DNA of 64,000 bases from Halorientalis marina (GTDB lineage Archaea > Halobacteriota > Halobacteria > Halobacteriales > Haloarculaceae). Numbering within the stretch: the first letter of the stretch is position 1; each line of letters begins with the position of its first letter. The notes under the pieces are model-generated. The model saw only the letters and a list, made by a program, of their open reading frames with translations. It ran no database searches and was not told the origin of the DNA. The stretch lies in the NCBI RefSeq assembly GCF_023028345.1, contig NZ_CP095487.1, forward strand, positions 1,116,001-1,180,000, read 5' to 3'. The translations under genes and the position numbers were made by a program. Positions 43,362-52,572 of this stretch are shown piece after piece.

Positions 43362-44486
43362 ATGGACATCGAGGTCGAGCCCGTCGAGGAGATCGACGAC
43401 GAGGCGGTGCCCCGCGGCGTGGACGCCGCCGAGTACGTCCTCTACGGCGGGAAGGGTGGCGTTGGAAAGACGACGATGGCGGCCGCGACCGCGCTCGCGA
43501 GCGCCCGCGACGACACCGCCACGCTCGTCGTCTCGACGGATCCCGCCCACTCGCTGTCGGACACGCTCGAAACCGATATTCCCGCGGAACCGGCCCGCAT
43601 CCGCGAGGACATCCCCCTCTACGCCGCCGAAATCGACCCCGACGCCGCCGTCGGGGACGGTCCCTTCGACGCCGAGGGCGGCATGGGTGGACTGGGCGGC
43701 CTGGGGAAACTACTCGGCGGCGGGATGGGCGGTGCCGGCCCGGGCGGCGCAGGCCCCGGCGGACCCGGCGGCCAGGCGGGCGCGGGGCCAGAGCAGGACG
43801 CCGACGCCGAGTCGGTGGACCCCCTCTCCGGGCCGATGCCGGGCATGGACGAGGCCGCGGCCATGCGGATGTTGCTGGAGTATCTCGACGACGACCGCTT
43901 CGACCGGGTCGTCATCGACACGGCGCCGACGGGTCACACGCTCCGCCTGCTCGAACTGCCGGAGCTGATGGACTCGATGCTCGGCCGCCTGCTCACGCTC
44001 CGCCAGCGCATGAGCGGCCTCTTCGAGAACCTCACCGGGATGTTCGGCGGCGACGACGACGAGGACGCGGGCGCCGAGTTGCAGGACATGGAGGTTCTCC
44101 GCGAGCGGATCGAGCGGCTCCGGACGGTTCTCCGGGACCCAACGCGGACCGATTTCCGGATCGTGATGGTGCCGGAGGAACTGAGCGTCGTGGAGTCCCA
44201 GCGGATGCTCGGCCAGCTAGAGGACTTTGGCATCCCGGTCGGGACCGTCGTCGTCAATCGGGTGATGCAGGACCTCGCCGATATCGCCGACGTGGAGGGC
44301 GACTGGTTCGTCTCGCCCGACCTCGACGACTGCGAGTTCTGCCAGCGCCGCTGGCAGGTCCAGCAGCGCGCGCTGGGGGAGGCACAGGACCTCTTCCGGG
44401 GTCACGAGGTCAGGCGCGTCCCACTGTTCGCCGACGAGGTCCGCGGCGAGAACCTCCTTCGTGTGGTCGCGGCCTGCCTGGCGTAG
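43362..44486 (+). CDS. get3: Get3/ArsA family ATPase
   Basis: 374 residues. The deviant P-loop GGKGGVGKTT is at 29-38, the switch I region is DPAHSLSDTLETDI, and VVIDTAPTGHTLRLLELPEL is the switch II/A-loop. The CxxC at Cys324/327 matches the zinc site of Get3 dimers. A striking Gly/Met-rich insertion, roughly residues 106-142 (GGMGGLGGLGKLLGGG, then GPGGPGGQAG), stands where Get3 forms the client-binding helical subdomain. It probably chaperones tail-anchored membrane proteins; arsenite pumping is less likely, as no arsB or arsR neighbour is seen. Confidence 0.85.
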   Translation: MDIEVEPVEEIDDEAVPRGVDAAEYVLYGGKGGVGKTTMAAATALASARDDTATLVVSTDPAHSLSDTLETDIPAEPARIREDIPLYAAEIDPDAAVGDGPFDAEGGMGGLGGLGKLLGGGMGGAGPGGAGPGGPGGQAGAGPEQDADAESVDPLSGPMPGMDEAAAMRMLLEYLDDDRFDRVVIDTAPTGHTLRLLELPELMDSMLGRLLTLRQRMSGLFENLTGMFGGDDDEDAGAELQDMEVLRERIERLRTVLRDPTRTDFRIVMVPEELSVVESQRMLGQLEDFGIPVGTVVVNRVMQDLADIADVEGDWFVSPDLDDCEFCQRRWQVQQRALGEAQDLFRGHEVRRVPLFADEVRGENLLRVVAACLA

Positions 44487-44687
44487 CTACCGTCGCGCGA
44501 GGATTCGCGCGGCGGCGATTCCGACGCCGGCGATGAGGACCCCGAGCAGGCCGTTCAGCAGGAGGCCGAGCGGCCGCCCGTTCATTACGTTTTGCACACC
44601 CAGTGCGACGAACGCCAGCCCGACGAGGACGTGGAGTCCCAGTACGGCGGTCGGTGGGTTCGCGCCGACGTCGATTCCCAGATTCAT
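44487..44687 (-). CDS. Small two-helix membrane protein
   Basis: 66 residues, MNLGIDVGANPPTAVLGLHV, with two hydrophobic helices (about residues 13-32 and 40-60) and a basic tail (RILARR). Stops of this gene and get3 abut exactly (TAGCTA). The frame stays open upstream to 44741, but Met at 44687 gives the better family-like start. Function unknown. Confidence 0.55.
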   Translation of the reverse strand: MNLGIDVGANPPTAVLGLHVLVGLAFVALGVQNVMNGRPLGLLLNGLLGVLIAGVGIAAARILARR

Positions 44688-44766
44688 ACCCGCGTTCGGT
44701 GGCGTGGCCGCAAAAATCGCCCGGGTTCGGGCCGGCGGCAAGCCGTCGTCACGCCGCCGGCGTGTG

Positions 44767-46092
44767 TCAGGACTTCGTGACGACGAGTGCCCGCAGGTCG
44801 TTGACGTTCGTCCCCGTCCGGCCGGTCTCGATCAGCGCGTCGCGGGCGTCGAGGTAGCCGGCGGCGTCGTTGTTCCGCAACGCGGCCGTGGCGGCGCGGC
44901 GGTCGTCGACGGTGTCGCCGTCGACGAGGGCGCCCGCCGCGCCGCTGGCTCCGTCCTCGCCGTCGGTGTCGACACTCGCGAGGACGGCCGTCGCCGGGAG
45001 CGAGCGGGCCGCGCTCAGCGCGAACTCCGCGTTCGGCCCGCCCCGGCCGTCGCCCGTGACTGTCACCGTCGTCTCCCCGCCGGAGAGGACGACCGCGGGC
45101 GGCTCGATTGGGTTGCCGGTCGCCGCGATCTCGGTCGCGACCGCTGCCTGCGTGCGGGCGGCCTCGCGGGCCTCACCCTCGACCTGCGAGGAGAGGACGA
45201 GCGTCCGAAAGCCCGCGTCGGCGGCGGCCTCGCGGGCGGCGTCGAGCGCGGTCCACCCGTTCGCGAGGACGTGGTTCGTCACGCGGTCGAAACACGCGTC
45301 GTCCGCTGTCGGCGTCTCCGCGAGTTCGCCGGTCGCGCCCCCCTCCAGGCGCTCCCGGACGGCCGCGGGCGCGTCGATGCCGTACTCGTCGAGGACGGCC
45401 GCGGCGTCGGCGAACGTCGTCGGGTCCGGTGCCGTCGGCCCGCTCCCGATCACGGCGAGGTCGTCGCCGACCACGTCGGAAAACAGGAGGCCGACGACGG
45501 TCGCGGGCGCCGCCGCGCGGGCGAGCAGGCCGCCCTTGAGCGCCGAGCAGTGCTTGCGCACGGCGTTGATCTCGTTGATGGTCGCGCCGCTGTCGAGCAG
45601 GGCGTCGGTCACGGCTCGCAGGTCCGCGAGCGAGACGCTGTCGGCCGGTGCCGGGAGGAGCGCGCTCGCCCCGCCCGTGACGGTGGCGAGGACGAGCGTC
45701 CCCGCGTCGGCCGCCGCGACGGTCTCCCGGACCCGTTCGGCGCCGTCGACGCCTGCCGCGTCTGGGACGGGGTGACTCGCCTCGACGACCGCGATGCGAT
45801 CCGTCGGCTCCGGGTCGTTCGTCACGACGACGCCGCCGGTCAGGCGGTCGCCGAGCAGGTCCTCGACGGCCGCCGCGACGCCCGCCGCCGCCTTCCCGCC
45901 GCCGACCAGGACGACCTCGTCGTACTCGTCGAGGTCGTAGGCGTTCCCGTCGACCAGCAGGTGGTCGCCGTCGAGCGCGAGGCGCTCGCGGACGACGTTG
46001 TCCGGGGCCGCGGCGCGGATGCCGGCCTCGACGCAGTGGAGCGCGGTCCGGTGGGTTGACGAGTCGGCGAGCGCGTCGCGGTTCGCGATCAT
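44767..46092 (-). CDS. Glycerate 2-kinase (MOFRL/DUF4147 type)
   Basis: 441 residues. It phosphorylates D-glycerate to 2-phosphoglycerate. LVGGGKAAAGVAAAVEDLLG, TVTGGASALLPAP, EINAVRKHCSALKGGLLARA and SDVVGDDLAVIGSGPTAPD are the conserved kinase blocks, and VVLSGGETTVTVTGDGRGGP, then NAEFALSAA, is the C-terminal MOFRL domain. It links serine/glycerate or degraded sugar-acid carbon to lower glycolysis. ATG 46092 directly follows the SDR stop (TAG ATG), so the two minus-strand genes are very likely co-transcribed. Confidence 0.9.
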   Translation of the reverse strand: MIANRDALADSSTHRTALHCVEAGIRAAAPDNVVRERLALDGDHLLVDGNAYDLDEYDEVVLVGGGKAAAGVAAAVEDLLGDRLTGGVVVTNDPEPTDRIAVVEASHPVPDAAGVDGAERVRETVAAADAGTLVLATVTGGASALLPAPADSVSLADLRAVTDALLDSGATINEINAVRKHCSALKGGLLARAAAPATVVGLLFSDVVGDDLAVIGSGPTAPDPTTFADAAAVLDEYGIDAPAAVRERLEGGATGELAETPTADDACFDRVTNHVLANGWTALDAAREAAADAGFRTLVLSSQVEGEAREAARTQAAVATEIAATGNPIEPPAVVLSGGETTVTVTGDGRGGPNAEFALSAARSLPATAVLASVDTDGEDGASGAAGALVDGDTVDDRRAATAALRNNDAAGYLDARDALIETGRTGTNVNDLRALVVTKS

Positions 46093-46920
46093 CTAGACGA
46101 GTTTGCTGGCGAAGCGGAAGACCGTATCGCGCAGGCGGTCGGGGACGAACCGTGTGAGAAGCAGCAGGTTCGCCTGCCCGCCGACCGGGTAGCGCGCCTC
46201 GGGGTCGGCCGAACAGGTCGCCTCCCGGATGACCTCGGCGACCTCCTCCGGTTCCCCCGCGATGGCGCTTGTACCGCCGAAGAGCCGCTGTTGCTCGTAG
46301 AACTCGTAGAGGTCGTCGTAGGCACCCGACCGGTCCAGCCGGCCGTCGAGTTCCGCCGTCGCCCGGTCGTCGAAGTTCGTCGAGGTGGGACCCGGCTCGA
46401 CCAGCACCACGTCGATCCCGTGGTCGTCGACCTCGTTGCGGAGCGCGTCGGTCAGCCCCTCCAGCGCGAACTTCGAGCCGGCGTAGACGCCCTGGCCCGG
46501 CGTCGAGATCCGCCCGGCGACGCTGGAGACGTTGACGATGGTCCCGTCGCCCTGCTCGCGCATGTGCGGGAGGACCGCCCGCGTGAGCCGGTGGGGGCCG
46601 TAGAGGTTCACGTCGAACTGGTCGTGGACCGCCTCGACCGGCACGTCCTCGACCGCGCCGAACTGGGCGTAGCCGGCGTTGTTCACCAGACACTCGATGC
46701 TCCCCTGCTCGTCGACGACGCGGTCGACGACTGACTCGATCTGGTCGTCCTCGGTCACGTCGAGTTCGGCCGTCTCACACCCCTCCTCGGCCAGGTCCGC
46801 CACGTCGTCGGTGTCGCGGGCGGTCGCGTACACCGTCCAGTCCTCCTCGTGGAAGGCCTTCGCCGTCGCGCGACCGATCCCCGATGAAGACCCCGTGATC
46901 AGCACCGTCTTCGCTGTCAT
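46093..46920 (-). CDS. Short-chain dehydrogenase/reductase
   Basis: A 275-residue classical SDR. TGSSSGIG is the cofactor loop, NNAGYAQ the central strand, and the catalytic residues are Ser in NVSSVAGRIS and Tyr/Lys in YAGSK. Asp/Arg choice after the second strand (ATARDTDD) suggests NADP preference. The C-terminal part (SADPEARYPVGGQANLLLLT) is that of the retinol-dehydrogenase-like branch. Substrate unknown. It is upstream of, and abuts, the glycerate kinase gene. Confidence 0.88.
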   Translation of the reverse strand: MTAKTVLITGSSSGIGRATAKAFHEEDWTVYATARDTDDVADLAEEGCETAELDVTEDDQIESVVDRVVDEQGSIECLVNNAGYAQFGAVEDVPVEAVHDQFDVNLYGPHRLTRAVLPHMREQGDGTIVNVSSVAGRISTPGQGVYAGSKFALEGLTDALRNEVDDHGIDVVLVEPGPTSTNFDDRATAELDGRLDRSGAYDDLYEFYEQQRLFGGTSAIAGEPEEVAEVIREATCSADPEARYPVGGQANLLLLTRFVPDRLRDTVFRFASKLV

Positions 46921-46944
46921 ACCCGCTCTCTCGACCGCCAGCAG

Positions 46945-47748
46945 TTAAGTCCCGACGATATCTTTCGCCTCGTCGGCGTAGGCGTCGGCCCGCCGCGTCG
47001 GCTCCGGGAGCTTGTAGCCGGCCGTACAGGCCAGGGCGAAGTCCGCCGCCGTCTCGGCGCTCACGCGGTGGCCCGGACTGACGTACACCGGATTCACGTG
47101 GCGGTTCGGGGAGTCGTACTGTTTCGTCTGGACGGCGTACCCGATGGTCGTTCCGGCGGGCGCGGTCACGTCCGCGTCGGCCGCGATGGCGACGCGGTCG
47201 CCGGCGGCCAGCCCCGCAGTGTCGGCCTCGGGCTCCCCACAGAGGAGGTTCTTGGCGATACCGAAACTCGGCAGGTCGAGCGTCACGCCGACGTGGGTCG
47301 CCAGCCCGGCCTCGCGGAAGTGTATCCGGCCGCTCCCGTCGAAGACCGCGAGGTCCGGGTCGACGGAGAGTTCCCGGAAGCCGGCGAGGATGGCGCCGCC
47401 CTCACGGAAGCTCAACAGGCCCGGGATGTACGGGATTTCGGTCGGCGCGACGGCGTGGACCCGCTCGACCACCTCGCCGCCCCGCATCGCCACGAGCGCG
47501 CTCACCGCGCGGTCGTCGTCGAGGAAGGCCTGATCGACGCCGACGACGACGGGCCGGTCCGCCGACGCCTCGCCGGCCGCGTCGCCGAGCCGTTGCTGCC
47601 CGGCGTCGCGCTCCCGGCAGACGCCGGCGGGGTCGAACGCGAAGTCGTCGGCAAAGACCGCGCGGTCGGCGATGTCGCGCTGGAGGGCTTCCATCGCCTC
47701 GCGGTCGAGACTCGCGTCGGGGACGAACTCGGGGTGGACGGGCTCCAT
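46945..47748 (-). CDS. nfi: Endonuclease V
   Basis: 267 residues. It nicks DNA or RNA near deaminated adenine (inosine). VVGVDQAFLDDDRAVSALVA has the first catalytic Asp in VDQAF, EIPYIPGLLSFREG the wedge motif and FDGSGRIHFREAGLATHVGV the second Asp region; AKNLLCGEP and SPGHRVSAETA follow. The N-terminus is about 40 residues longer than bacterial Nfi. ATG 47748 starts one base before the end of the rhomboid gene, indicating co-transcription. Confidence 0.92.
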   Translation of the reverse strand: MEPVHPEFVPDASLDREAMEALQRDIADRAVFADDFAFDPAGVCRERDAGQQRLGDAAGEASADRPVVVGVDQAFLDDDRAVSALVAMRGGEVVERVHAVAPTEIPYIPGLLSFREGGAILAGFRELSVDPDLAVFDGSGRIHFREAGLATHVGVTLDLPSFGIAKNLLCGEPEADTAGLAAGDRVAIAADADVTAPAGTTIGYAVQTKQYDSPNRHVNPVYVSPGHRVSAETAADFALACTAGYKLPEPTRRADAYADEAKDIVGT

Positions 47749-47749
47749 G

Positions 47750-48670
47750 TCAGAAGGGGCCGCGGCCGCCGGGGCCGCCGGGGCCACCCGGACCGCGGCC
47801 GCCCATGCCGCCGCCGAGCTGGAGCTGTGACGGGGCGCTGAGCTTGTCCTTGACGCGCTGGCCGTAGGCCAGGCCGATGACGAGGCCGACGCCGTGGGCG
47901 ACGTGGGCGATGCCGCCGCCGGCGAACCCGAGGATGCCGAAGGCCGTCAGGCCGGCGTAGGCGATGGTGATGAGCCACAGCGGGACGGGCAGGATGAAGT
48001 AGAGGTAGACCCGGAGGCTGGGGTTCAGGACGGTCAGGACGCCCATGATCGCCAGCGCGGCGCCGGAGGCCCCGAGCGCGCCGACGCCGATGCCCTGGTA
48101 GGCCTGGATCGCGATCTGGCCGAGGCCGGCGAGGACGCCGCTCCCGAGAAAGAGCAGCGCGAAGTCACGGGAGCCGACGTACTGCTCGACGATCCGGCCG
48201 AAGAAGTAGATCACGATGCTGTTGCCGGCGATGTGGAAGAAGCCGAAGGGGGAGTGCGAGAAGATGGAGGTCACCCACGTCCAGACGTACTCCGGATGCT
48301 GTGGCGAGATCACGAAGAGGGCGTTGTGGGCGCTCTCTCCCAGCGTCAGGAGGACGACGTGCTGGAGGAGGAAGACGACCCAGATGACGCCGAGAAAGAC
48401 GTAGGTCATGTTGCCCCGGAAGTAGCCGAAGACGCCGCCGGGGCCGGTGTTGACCCCCATGCGACTCAGCACGTTCCCGCTCCCGCCGCCGCGCTGGTTC
48501 ACGGAGTCGTCGAAGCCGCTGTCGAACACCTTGTCCGGGTCGTTCCAGTTCTCCAGGCCCGGACAGCCGTGGTTCTCGGGGAGGCGGTGGTCGGCACAGT
48601 AGGTCCCCCCGCAGTGACGACACTGGTACGGCATGTTCTCCTCTTTGCCGCACTGGTCACACTTCGCCAT
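47750..48670 (-). CDS. Rhomboid protease with N-terminal AN1 zinc finger
   Basis: 306 residues. Cys4, 7, 17, 20, 25, His28, His34 and Cys36 have the exact spacing of an AN1 zinc finger (ubiquitin-system and stress-related in eukaryotes). The rhomboid core has six membrane helices, with HIAGN (His146, Asn150), nucleophile Ser202 in GASGAAL and His259 in HVAHG. A Gly/Pro-rich tail (GGGMGGRGPGGPGGPGGRG) ends the protein. It cleaves membrane proteins within the bilayer; the zinc finger may recruit substrates. It is coupled to EndoV by a one-base gap. Confidence 0.92.
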   Translation of the reverse strand: MAKCDQCGKEENMPYQCRHCGGTYCADHRLPENHGCPGLENWNDPDKVFDSGFDDSVNQRGGGSGNVLSRMGVNTGPGGVFGYFRGNMTYVFLGVIWVVFLLQHVVLLTLGESAHNALFVISPQHPEYVWTWVTSIFSHSPFGFFHIAGNSIVIYFFGRIVEQYVGSRDFALLFLGSGVLAGLGQIAIQAYQGIGVGALGASGAALAIMGVLTVLNPSLRVYLYFILPVPLWLITIAYAGLTAFGILGFAGGGIAHVAHGVGLVIGLAYGQRVKDKLSAPSQLQLGGGMGGRGPGGPGGPGGRGPF

Positions 48671-48822
48671 TGGCGAGCCGTATGTGACCGCGCGGGAAAG
48701 GCTTTCCCCACCTGTGTCCGCCCCGGAAAACGGGGCTGGCACGCGGTTCCGGGCCGATTCGCACCCCGCCCGTGACTGCCGGCCTCGGCACTGTTTTGAG
48801 CCTCCGGCCCCGACTGTTCACT

Positions 48823-49278
48823 GTGAAAGAGTTCGAGCGCAAAGGCCTCATCGAGCGCACCGAGCGCGAGGGTGCGACGGTGGGCGCGGACATCCCGGAG
48901 ACCATCGAGGTCCAGGGTGAGGACGTGGACCTCCAGGCGTTCGTCTTCGAGATCAAGAAGCGCGACACCGTCCCCGCGGGCGAGCGCGAGCGGGTCGAAC
49001 GCGCCAAGAAGAACCTCCGGCGCGAGCGCCTCCAGCGCAAGCAACGGCTGGAGGAGGGCGACATCTCTTATGAGGAAGGCGAGCATCTCGTCGAGGCTAT
49101 CATCGGCATCGACCGCGCGCTGAACGCCCTCGAACAGCTGGGGCCGACCGACCTCGAACGGGAGGTCGAGGCCCAGGAGACCGCCGACCGGAAGCGCTGG
49201 ATGCGGTTCCTGCAGAAGGCACTCGGCAACGAGGACGCGAGCAGCGGCGGCGTCGGCGTCGGTCGCGGGGGGAACTGA
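48823..49278 (+). CDS. DUF5788 family haloarchaeal protein
   Basis: 151 residues from a GTG start: MKEFERKGLIERTEREGATV, then GADIPETIEVQGEDVDLQAF. A charged helical middle (ERERVERAKKNLRRERLQRK) and a C-terminal Gly-rich tail follow. GTG 48823 matches the family's start; an earlier ATG (48772) gives an unconserved leader. It lies 1 bp ahead of polX, so a link to DNA repair is plausible but unproven. Confidence 0.72.
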   Translation: MKEFERKGLIERTEREGATVGADIPETIEVQGEDVDLQAFVFEIKKRDTVPAGERERVERAKKNLRRERLQRKQRLEEGDISYEEGEHLVEAIIGIDRALNALEQLGPTDLEREVEAQETADRKRWMRFLQKALGNEDASSGGVGVGRGGN

Positions 49279-49279
49279 G

Positions 49280-51019
49280 ATGGCCCGCAACGAGGAGGTC
49301 GCCGGCCTGCTGGAGGAGTTCGCCGACCTCCTGGAGGCCCAGGACGTGGAGTACAAGCCCCGGTCGTACCGCCGGGCCGCCGAGAACGTCCGCGCCCACT
49401 CCCGGGCCATCGAGGACCTCGCCGCCGAGGGACAGGACGCGGTCGGGGAGATCGACGGCGTCGGCGACGCCATCTCGTCGAAGATCGTCGAGTACGTCGA
49501 GACCGGCGAGATCGAGGAACTCGAAGAACTGCGGGCGGACCTGCCCGTCGACATGGCCGCGCTGACGAGCGTCGAGGGCGTCGGCCCCAAGACCGTGGGG
49601 ACGCTGTACGAGGAACTCGGAATCACGGACCTCGACGACCTGCAGGCCGCGGCCGAGAACGAGGAAATCCGCGAGGTCGAGGGGTTCGGCCCGAAGACCG
49701 AGGAGAAAATCCGCGAGAACATAGACTTCGCCCGGGAGGCCCACGGGCGGGAACTGCTGGCCGAGGCCCGGCCCTACGGCGAGCGCATCCGGGACTATCT
49801 CGCGGACGTGGCCGCCGTCGACGAAGTCGCGTTGGCGGGGTCGATCCGGCGCTGGCGCGCGACCATCGGCGACGTGGACGTGCTGGTCGGCAGCGCGGAC
49901 GACGAGGCGGTCGTCGCGGCGTTCACCGACTGGGAGGCCGCCGACACGGTCATCGAGGCCGGCACGAACAAGGCCAGCCTGCGGACCGACGGCTTCCGGG
50001 TCGATCTCCGCGTCGTCGTCACCGAGGAGTTCGGCAGCGCGCTCCAGTACTTCACGGGGAGCAAAGACCACAACGTCGCCGTCAGGAACCGCGCCATCGA
50101 ACGAGACCTGAAGATGAACGAGTACGGGACGTTCGACGTGTCCGAGGTCGCGGACGCCGACGCCGGCCAGCGCGTCGGCGAGCGGGTCGCGGGCCGCACC
50201 GAGGAGAGTATGTACGCGGCGCTGGACCTGCCGTGGATTCCCCCGGAACTCCGGGAGGACCGCGGCGAGGTCGCGGCCGCCGCCGAGGGACGCCTCCCGG
50301 ACCTGCTCGACGAGGGCGACCTCCGGGGCGACCTCCACACGCACACGGAGTGGTCCGACGGCAGGAACACGGTCCGGGAGCTGGCCGAGGGCGCTGCCGC
50401 GTTCGGCCACGACTACCTCGCGATCACCGACCACGCGACCGGGCCGGGGATGGTCGGCGGCGTCGGCCTCTCCGACGACGACCTGCGCGACCAGCTCGAC
50501 GAAATCAGGGCGGTCGACGAGTCGGTCGACATCGACCTCGTCGCCGGCGTCGAGGCGAACGTCGGCGCCGACGGGAGTGTCTCGGTGGCCGACGACGTGC
50601 TCGCCGACCTCGACTGCGTGGTCGCCTCCCCGCACGCCGCCCTCTCGGGCGACGGGACCGAGCGCCTGCTCGCGGCCATCGACCATCCCGAGGTCGACAT
50701 CCTCGGCCACCCGACGGGACGGTTGTTGAACCAGCGCGAGGGGCTGGATCTGGACGTGGCGACCGTCGCCGAGGCCGCGGCCGAGGAGGGAGTCGCGCTG
50801 GAAGTCAACAGCGACCCCCGCCGCCTCGATCTGGACGGGAGCGCGGTCAAGACGGCTATCGAAGCGGGCGCGACCGTCGCCGTCAACACCGATGCTCACC
50901 AGCCGGGGAGCCTCTCGTATATCCGCTACGGCGTCCACACGGCGCGCCGGGGCTGGGCCGAGGCCGGCGACGTACTCAACGCCCGGGACGCCGACGGCGT
51001 CCGTGACTTCCTGGAATGA
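49280..51019 (+). CDS. polX: Family X DNA polymerase / 3'-5' exonuclease with PHP domain
   Basis: 579 residues. Two HhH elements (GEIDGVGDAISSKIVEYVET and LTSVEGVGPKTVGTLYEELG) occupy the 8-kDa and fingers regions. The palm has Asp198 and Asp200 in GDVDVLVG and RVDLRVVV for the third acidic residue. From about residue 350, GDLHTHTEWSDGRNTVRELA starts the PHP exonuclease (GHDYLAITDHATGPGM, ILGHPTGRL, VNTDAHQPGS). It fills gaps in base-excision repair and trims ends. It overlaps the Mut7-C gene by 4 bp. Confidence 0.95.
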   Translation: MARNEEVAGLLEEFADLLEAQDVEYKPRSYRRAAENVRAHSRAIEDLAAEGQDAVGEIDGVGDAISSKIVEYVETGEIEELEELRADLPVDMAALTSVEGVGPKTVGTLYEELGITDLDDLQAAAENEEIREVEGFGPKTEEKIRENIDFAREAHGRELLAEARPYGERIRDYLADVAAVDEVALAGSIRRWRATIGDVDVLVGSADDEAVVAAFTDWEAADTVIEAGTNKASLRTDGFRVDLRVVVTEEFGSALQYFTGSKDHNVAVRNRAIERDLKMNEYGTFDVSEVADADAGQRVGERVAGRTEESMYAALDLPWIPPELREDRGEVAAAAEGRLPDLLDEGDLRGDLHTHTEWSDGRNTVRELAEGAAAFGHDYLAITDHATGPGMVGGVGLSDDDLRDQLDEIRAVDESVDIDLVAGVEANVGADGSVSVADDVLADLDCVVASPHAALSGDGTERLLAAIDHPEVDILGHPTGRLLNQREGLDLDVATVAEAAAEEGVALEVNSDPRRLDLDGSAVKTAIEAGATVAVNTDAHQPGSLSYIRYGVHTARRGWAEAGDVLNARDADGVRDFLE

Positions 51020-51561
51020 CTGGTGGCAGTCCCGGGGCGAGCGACCCCGAGACGGACGACCCCGAGCGTATCCGGGGACGGCTCCTGCTCGACGTGATGC
51101 TCGGGAAACTCGCGACGTACCTGCGGATGTGTGGCTTCGACGCCGCGTACGCGCTCGACCGCGGCGTCGAGGCCGACAACCGGATCCTGGGAATCGCCCG
51201 GAGCGAGGGGCGGACCCTGCTGACCCGCGACCGGCGGCTGGCGAACCGCCGGAGCGACTCGGTGCTGCTAACGAGCAAGGATATCGACGACCAGCTCCGG
51301 GAACTCCGGGCGGCGGGCTTTCGACTCGAACTCGACGACAGCCCGACGCGCTGTGGCCGCTGTAACGGGCGGGTCGAACCGGTCGAGGGGACGACGACGG
51401 CCGACCCAGCGGGCGCGGGGCGGGCGCCGGACCCGCCGGACTACGCCCCGGACCCGGCCGCAGTCGACTGCTGGCGCTGTCGGGAGTGCGACCAGTGGTT
51501 CTGGAAAGGGAGCCACTGGGACGACGTGGCGGCCCGGCTCGACGGTCTGGACGGCGAGTGA
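51016..51561 (+). CDS. Mut7-C family RNase-like protein
   Basis: 181 residues. The PIN-like core reads LLLDVMLGKLATYLRMCGFD and RTLLTRDRRLANRRSDSVLL, with Asp residues expected for metal binding. Two zinc knuckles follow (CGRCNGRV and CWRCRECDQWFWKGSHW). Mut7-C proteins are predicted RNases of unknown target, often adjacent to repair genes in archaea. The ATG overlaps polX by 4 bp, so the pair is translationally coupled. Confidence 0.85.
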   Translation: MTGGSPGASDPETDDPERIRGRLLLDVMLGKLATYLRMCGFDAAYALDRGVEADNRILGIARSEGRTLLTRDRRLANRRSDSVLLTSKDIDDQLRELRAAGFRLELDDSPTRCGRCNGRVEPVEGTTTADPAGAGRAPDPPDYAPDPAAVDCWRCRECDQWFWKGSHWDDVAARLDGLDGE

Positions 51562-51666
51562 GGTCGGATCGTCCCCCGCGCTGTTCACGCCCGAAAGCGG
51601 CTCACAGGGAGGGCGACCAGCCGACAGTGCCGCCGAGCGCGTGCCGCCCCAGTTCGTCTCGCTCGA

Positions 51667-52443
51667 TTAGCTCTCCCACTCGGGTTCTCTGTCCTCGACG
51701 AAGGCGGCCATCCCCTCCTCCTGGTCGGCGGTGTCGAACAGCCCGGACCAGAGCCGCTGCTCGTAGTCCAGCCCGGTGTCGAGGTGCGTGCGGTGGACCT
51801 TCGTGAACGCCTCCTTGGCCGCCCGGATGGCGTACTTCGGCTGGGCGGCGATTTCAGCGGCGAGGTCATGGACGTGGTCGTCCAGTTGGTCGTGGGCCAC
51901 CACGTCGCCGACGAGGCCGTACTGGTCGGCGTCCTCGGCGTCGATGCGTTCCGCGAAGTAGACGAGGCGGCGGGCGACCTCGTCGTCGACGAGGCGAGCG
52001 AGCCGCTGGATGCCGCCCCAGCCGGGCATGATGCCGACGCTGACCTCGACCTGGCCGATGACCGCTCGCTCGCTGGCGACGCGCATATCCGCCGCCAGCG
52101 CGAGTTCACAGCCGCCGCCGAAGGCGTAGCCGTTGATCGCCGCGATGACCGGCACCGGGAACGTCTCGGTTTTGGTCATCACCCGGTGCCCGAGTTCGGA
52201 GTACTCCTGTGCCTCCTGGACGCCGAGGTCCTTCATGTACGCCAGGTCCGCGCCGGCGACGAAGGCGTCGTCGCCCGCACCGGTCACGACCAGCGCTCGC
52301 GTGTCCCGCTTTTCCGCCTCGTCGAGCGCTTCGTCGAGCGCCTCCAGCGTGGCGACGTTCAGCGCGTTCAGCCGGTCCGGCCGGTCGACCGTGATCGTCG
52401 TGATGCCGTCCTCCGTGTCGAGTTCGACCGTGTCCCAGGTCAT
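51667..52443 (-). CDS. Enoyl-CoA hydratase/isomerase family protein
   Basis: A 258-residue crotonase. It hydrates or isomerises unsaturated acyl-CoA esters. RPDRLNALNVATLEALDEAL, AFVAGADLAYMKDLG (the oxyanion hole) and NGYAFGGGCELALAADMRVA are intact, and IGQVEVSVGIMPGWGGIQRL supplies the catalytic Glu of this region. Beta-oxidation or amino-acid catabolism is likely. Start MTWDTVELDTEDGITTITVD at 52443 is standard. It stands alone between convergent and divergent neighbours. Confidence 0.9.
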   Translation of the reverse strand: MTWDTVELDTEDGITTITVDRPDRLNALNVATLEALDEALDEAEKRDTRALVVTGAGDDAFVAGADLAYMKDLGVQEAQEYSELGHRVMTKTETFPVPVIAAINGYAFGGGCELALAADMRVASERAVIGQVEVSVGIMPGWGGIQRLARLVDDEVARRLVYFAERIDAEDADQYGLVGDVVAHDQLDDHVHDLAAEIAAQPKYAIRAAKEAFTKVHRTHLDTGLDYEQRLWSGLFDTADQEEGMAAFVEDREPEWES

Positions 52444-52572
52444 AGCCCAACTGCGCCGACCGGCCCCATAAGCGCTCGGGCGCTCCCGGGAACTGACGAG
52501 TGGTGTGTGAACACGCCACATTGCCCGTCGGATGCAGAAGGTCGAAATAGGTGCTTCGCCTACCGCCGGACG

